A stretch of 64,000 bases of DNA, taken from contig CP114481.1 of assembly GCA_027186245.1 (NCBI GenBank), positions 30,225,501 to 30,289,500 on the forward strand. Reading direction: 5' to 3'. Origin of the DNA: Coriaria nepalensis (Eukaryota; Streptophyta; Magnoliopsida; Cucurbitales; Coriariaceae). The translations under genes were made by a program, and so were the position numbers. Positions within the stretch are counted from its first letter, which is position 1, and the number at the start of each line of letters is the position of its first letter. A model generated the notes under the pieces. It saw only the letters and a list, made by a program, of their open reading frames with translations. It made no database searches and had not been told where the DNA came from. Positions 62,883-64,000 of the stretch are shown piece after piece.

Positions 62883-64000
62883 AAACACACGTTTTGTGCA
62901 TAACTTGCAAATGATCAATGCAAGGAAAGTGTGCATTCGTTTAACCTTAAAATCATTTCAATGAGTCATTTCAAGTCAATAACTTATTTCAAAGCAAGTC
63001 GAACGAATTCTATATTTGCACTACAAACACAAGTTTTGTGCATAACTTGCAAATGATCAATGCAAGGAAAGTGTGCATTCGTTTAACCTTAAAATCATTT
63101 CAATGAGTCATTTCAAGTCAATAACTTATTTCAAAGCAAGTCGAACGAATTCTATTTTTGCACTACAAACACAAGTTTTGTGCATAACTTGCAAATGATC
63201 AATGCAAGGAAAGTGTGCATTAGTTTAACCTTAAAATCATTTCAATGAGTCATTTCAAGTCAATATCTTATTTCAAAGCAAGTCGAACGAATTCTATTTT
63301 TGCACTACGAACACAAGTTTTGTGCATAACTTGCAAATGATCAATGCAAGGAAAGTGTGCATTCGTTTAACCTTAAAATCATTTCAATGAGTCATTTCCA
63401 GTCAATAACTTATTTCAAAGCAAGTCGAAAGAATTCTATTTTTGCACTACAAATACAAGTTTTGGGCATAACTTGCAAATGATCAATGCAAGGAAAGTGT
63501 GCATTCGTTTAACCTTAAAATCATTGCAATGAGTCATTTCAAGTCAATAACTTATTTCAAAGCAAGTCGAACGAATTCTATTTTTGCACTACAAACACAA
63601 GTTTTGTGCATAACTTGCAAATGATCAATGCAAGGAAAGTGTGCATTCGTTTAACCTTAAAATCATTTCAATGAGTCATTTCCAGTCAATAACTTATTTC
63701 AAAGCAAGTCGAAAGAATTCTATTTTTGCACTACAAATACAAATTTTGGGCATAACTTGCAAATGATCAATGCGAGGAAAGTGTGCATTTGTTTAACCTT
63801 AAAATCATTGCAATGAGTCATTTCAAGTCAATAACTTATTTCAAAGCAAGTCGAACGAATTCTATTTTTGCACTACAAACACAAGTTTTCTGCATAACTC
63901 GCAAATGATCAATGCAAGGAAAGTGTGCATTCGTTTAACCTTAAAATCATTTCAATGAGTCATTTCAAGTCAATATCTTATTTCAAAGAAATTTGAACGA
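62883..64000 (+). repeat. Right-end block of near-consensus monomers with a 284-bp dimer
   Basis: Seven full monomers and a 124-bp partial one, mostly the plain AAATG form with an EcoRI 3' segment. Types A, C, D and E are absent. 63309-63592 and 63593-63876 form a dimer sharing CATTTCCAGTC, CGAAAGAATTC, TTTTGGGCATAAC and ATTGCAATG. No long HOR is visible. The window ends inside a monomer, so the array continues beyond it. Confidence 0.82.

Larger units (their letters stand above)
1..64000 (+). repeat. 142-bp tandem satellite array spanning the window
   Basis: The start motif (AAA then CAC, TGC or CAG, then AAG) recurs every 142 bp from the first base to the last, always on this strand, giving about 451 copies. 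Taking the first A of that motif as position 1, full monomers begin at 141, 283, 425 and so on. Best conserved are the segments near 31-44 (GATCAATGCAAGGA), 68-76, 84-97 and 129-142 (TATTTTTGCACTAC). A plain monomer has 45 G or C in 142 (about 32%). The array has no insertion of foreign sequence and no inversion. Length changes are rare: one 27-bp and one 4-bp deletion and about ten single-base indels. The length is close to one nucleosome core. This is typical of pericentromeric or centromeric heterochromatin. Monomer size and the GAATTC site in most copies point to the Tenebrio molitor EcoRI satellite, which I recall but have not aligned. Confidence 0.98.

Noticed and set aside
1..64000. CRISPR array
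   Set aside because: There are no short repeats alternating with unique spacers. The whole 142-bp unit is repeated without unique sequence.
1..64000. Hammerhead ribozyme in the satellite, as known from some satellite families
   Set aside because: I looked for the core CTGATGA with a paired GAAA on both strands of the consensus monomer and did not find it.

Overview
The whole 64 kb is one uninterrupted satellite DNA array. A monomer of 142 bp repeats head to tail, always in the same orientation, about 451 times counting the partial copies at both edges. I find no protein-coding gene, RNA gene, transposon, CRISPR array, gene terminator or unique spacer. The consensus monomer is about 32% GC. 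Because 142 leaves remainder 1 when divided by 3, each reading frame moves by one at every monomer, so stops recur and no open frame exceeds about 73 codons. The many near-identical 62- and 73-codon frames are by-products of the repeat.

Organism: a tens-of-kilobase AT-rich array of this kind is eukaryotic pericentromeric or centromeric heterochromatin. A 142-bp monomer with an EcoRI site (GAATTC) in most copies fits the abundant 142-bp EcoRI satellite I recall from the mealworm beetle Tenebrio molitor. That species call is inference from monomer length, base composition and the EcoRI site, not from an alignment.

Layout: monomers fall into recurring types, named here A to G. They are told apart by variants near monomer positions 4-6, 15-17, 27-30, 45-50, 59-67, 77-83, 98-99 and 110-128. 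Their order makes higher-order repeats (HORs). 1-1675 is an A-B-C-D tetramer array (568 bp) ending in a 115-bp truncated monomer. 1676-14173 is a 26-monomer HOR (about 3692-3693 bp). 14174-24401 is a 14-monomer HOR (1989 bp) with 12- and 10-monomer variants. 24402-26531 is a B/C-rich module. 26532-31077 returns to the 14-monomer HOR. 31078-33207 is a second copy of the B/C-rich module, so 22.8-26.6 kb and 29.5-33.3 kb are a duplicate pair offset by 6676 bp. 33208-43432 is a mosaic with 9-, 15- and 20-monomer offsets. 43433-55076 is a second, differently ordered 26-monomer HOR (3692 bp). 55077-60188 is an 11-monomer HOR (1562 bp) whose last copy has grown to 14. 60189-62318 is a 5-monomer HOR (710 bp). 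62319-64000 is nearly plain monomers with one 284-bp dimer.

The array seems to evolve by repeated unequal exchange of multi-monomer blocks. Each monomer also carries internal structure: an 8-bp inverted repeat, a palindromic TGAGTCA core in most types, three ATTTCAA sub-repeats, and a switch between an EcoRI-type and a TTCGAA-type 3' segment. Coordinates of units and monomers were counted by hand from landmark variants, and monomers are numbered from the first A of the AAACAC/AAATGC start.
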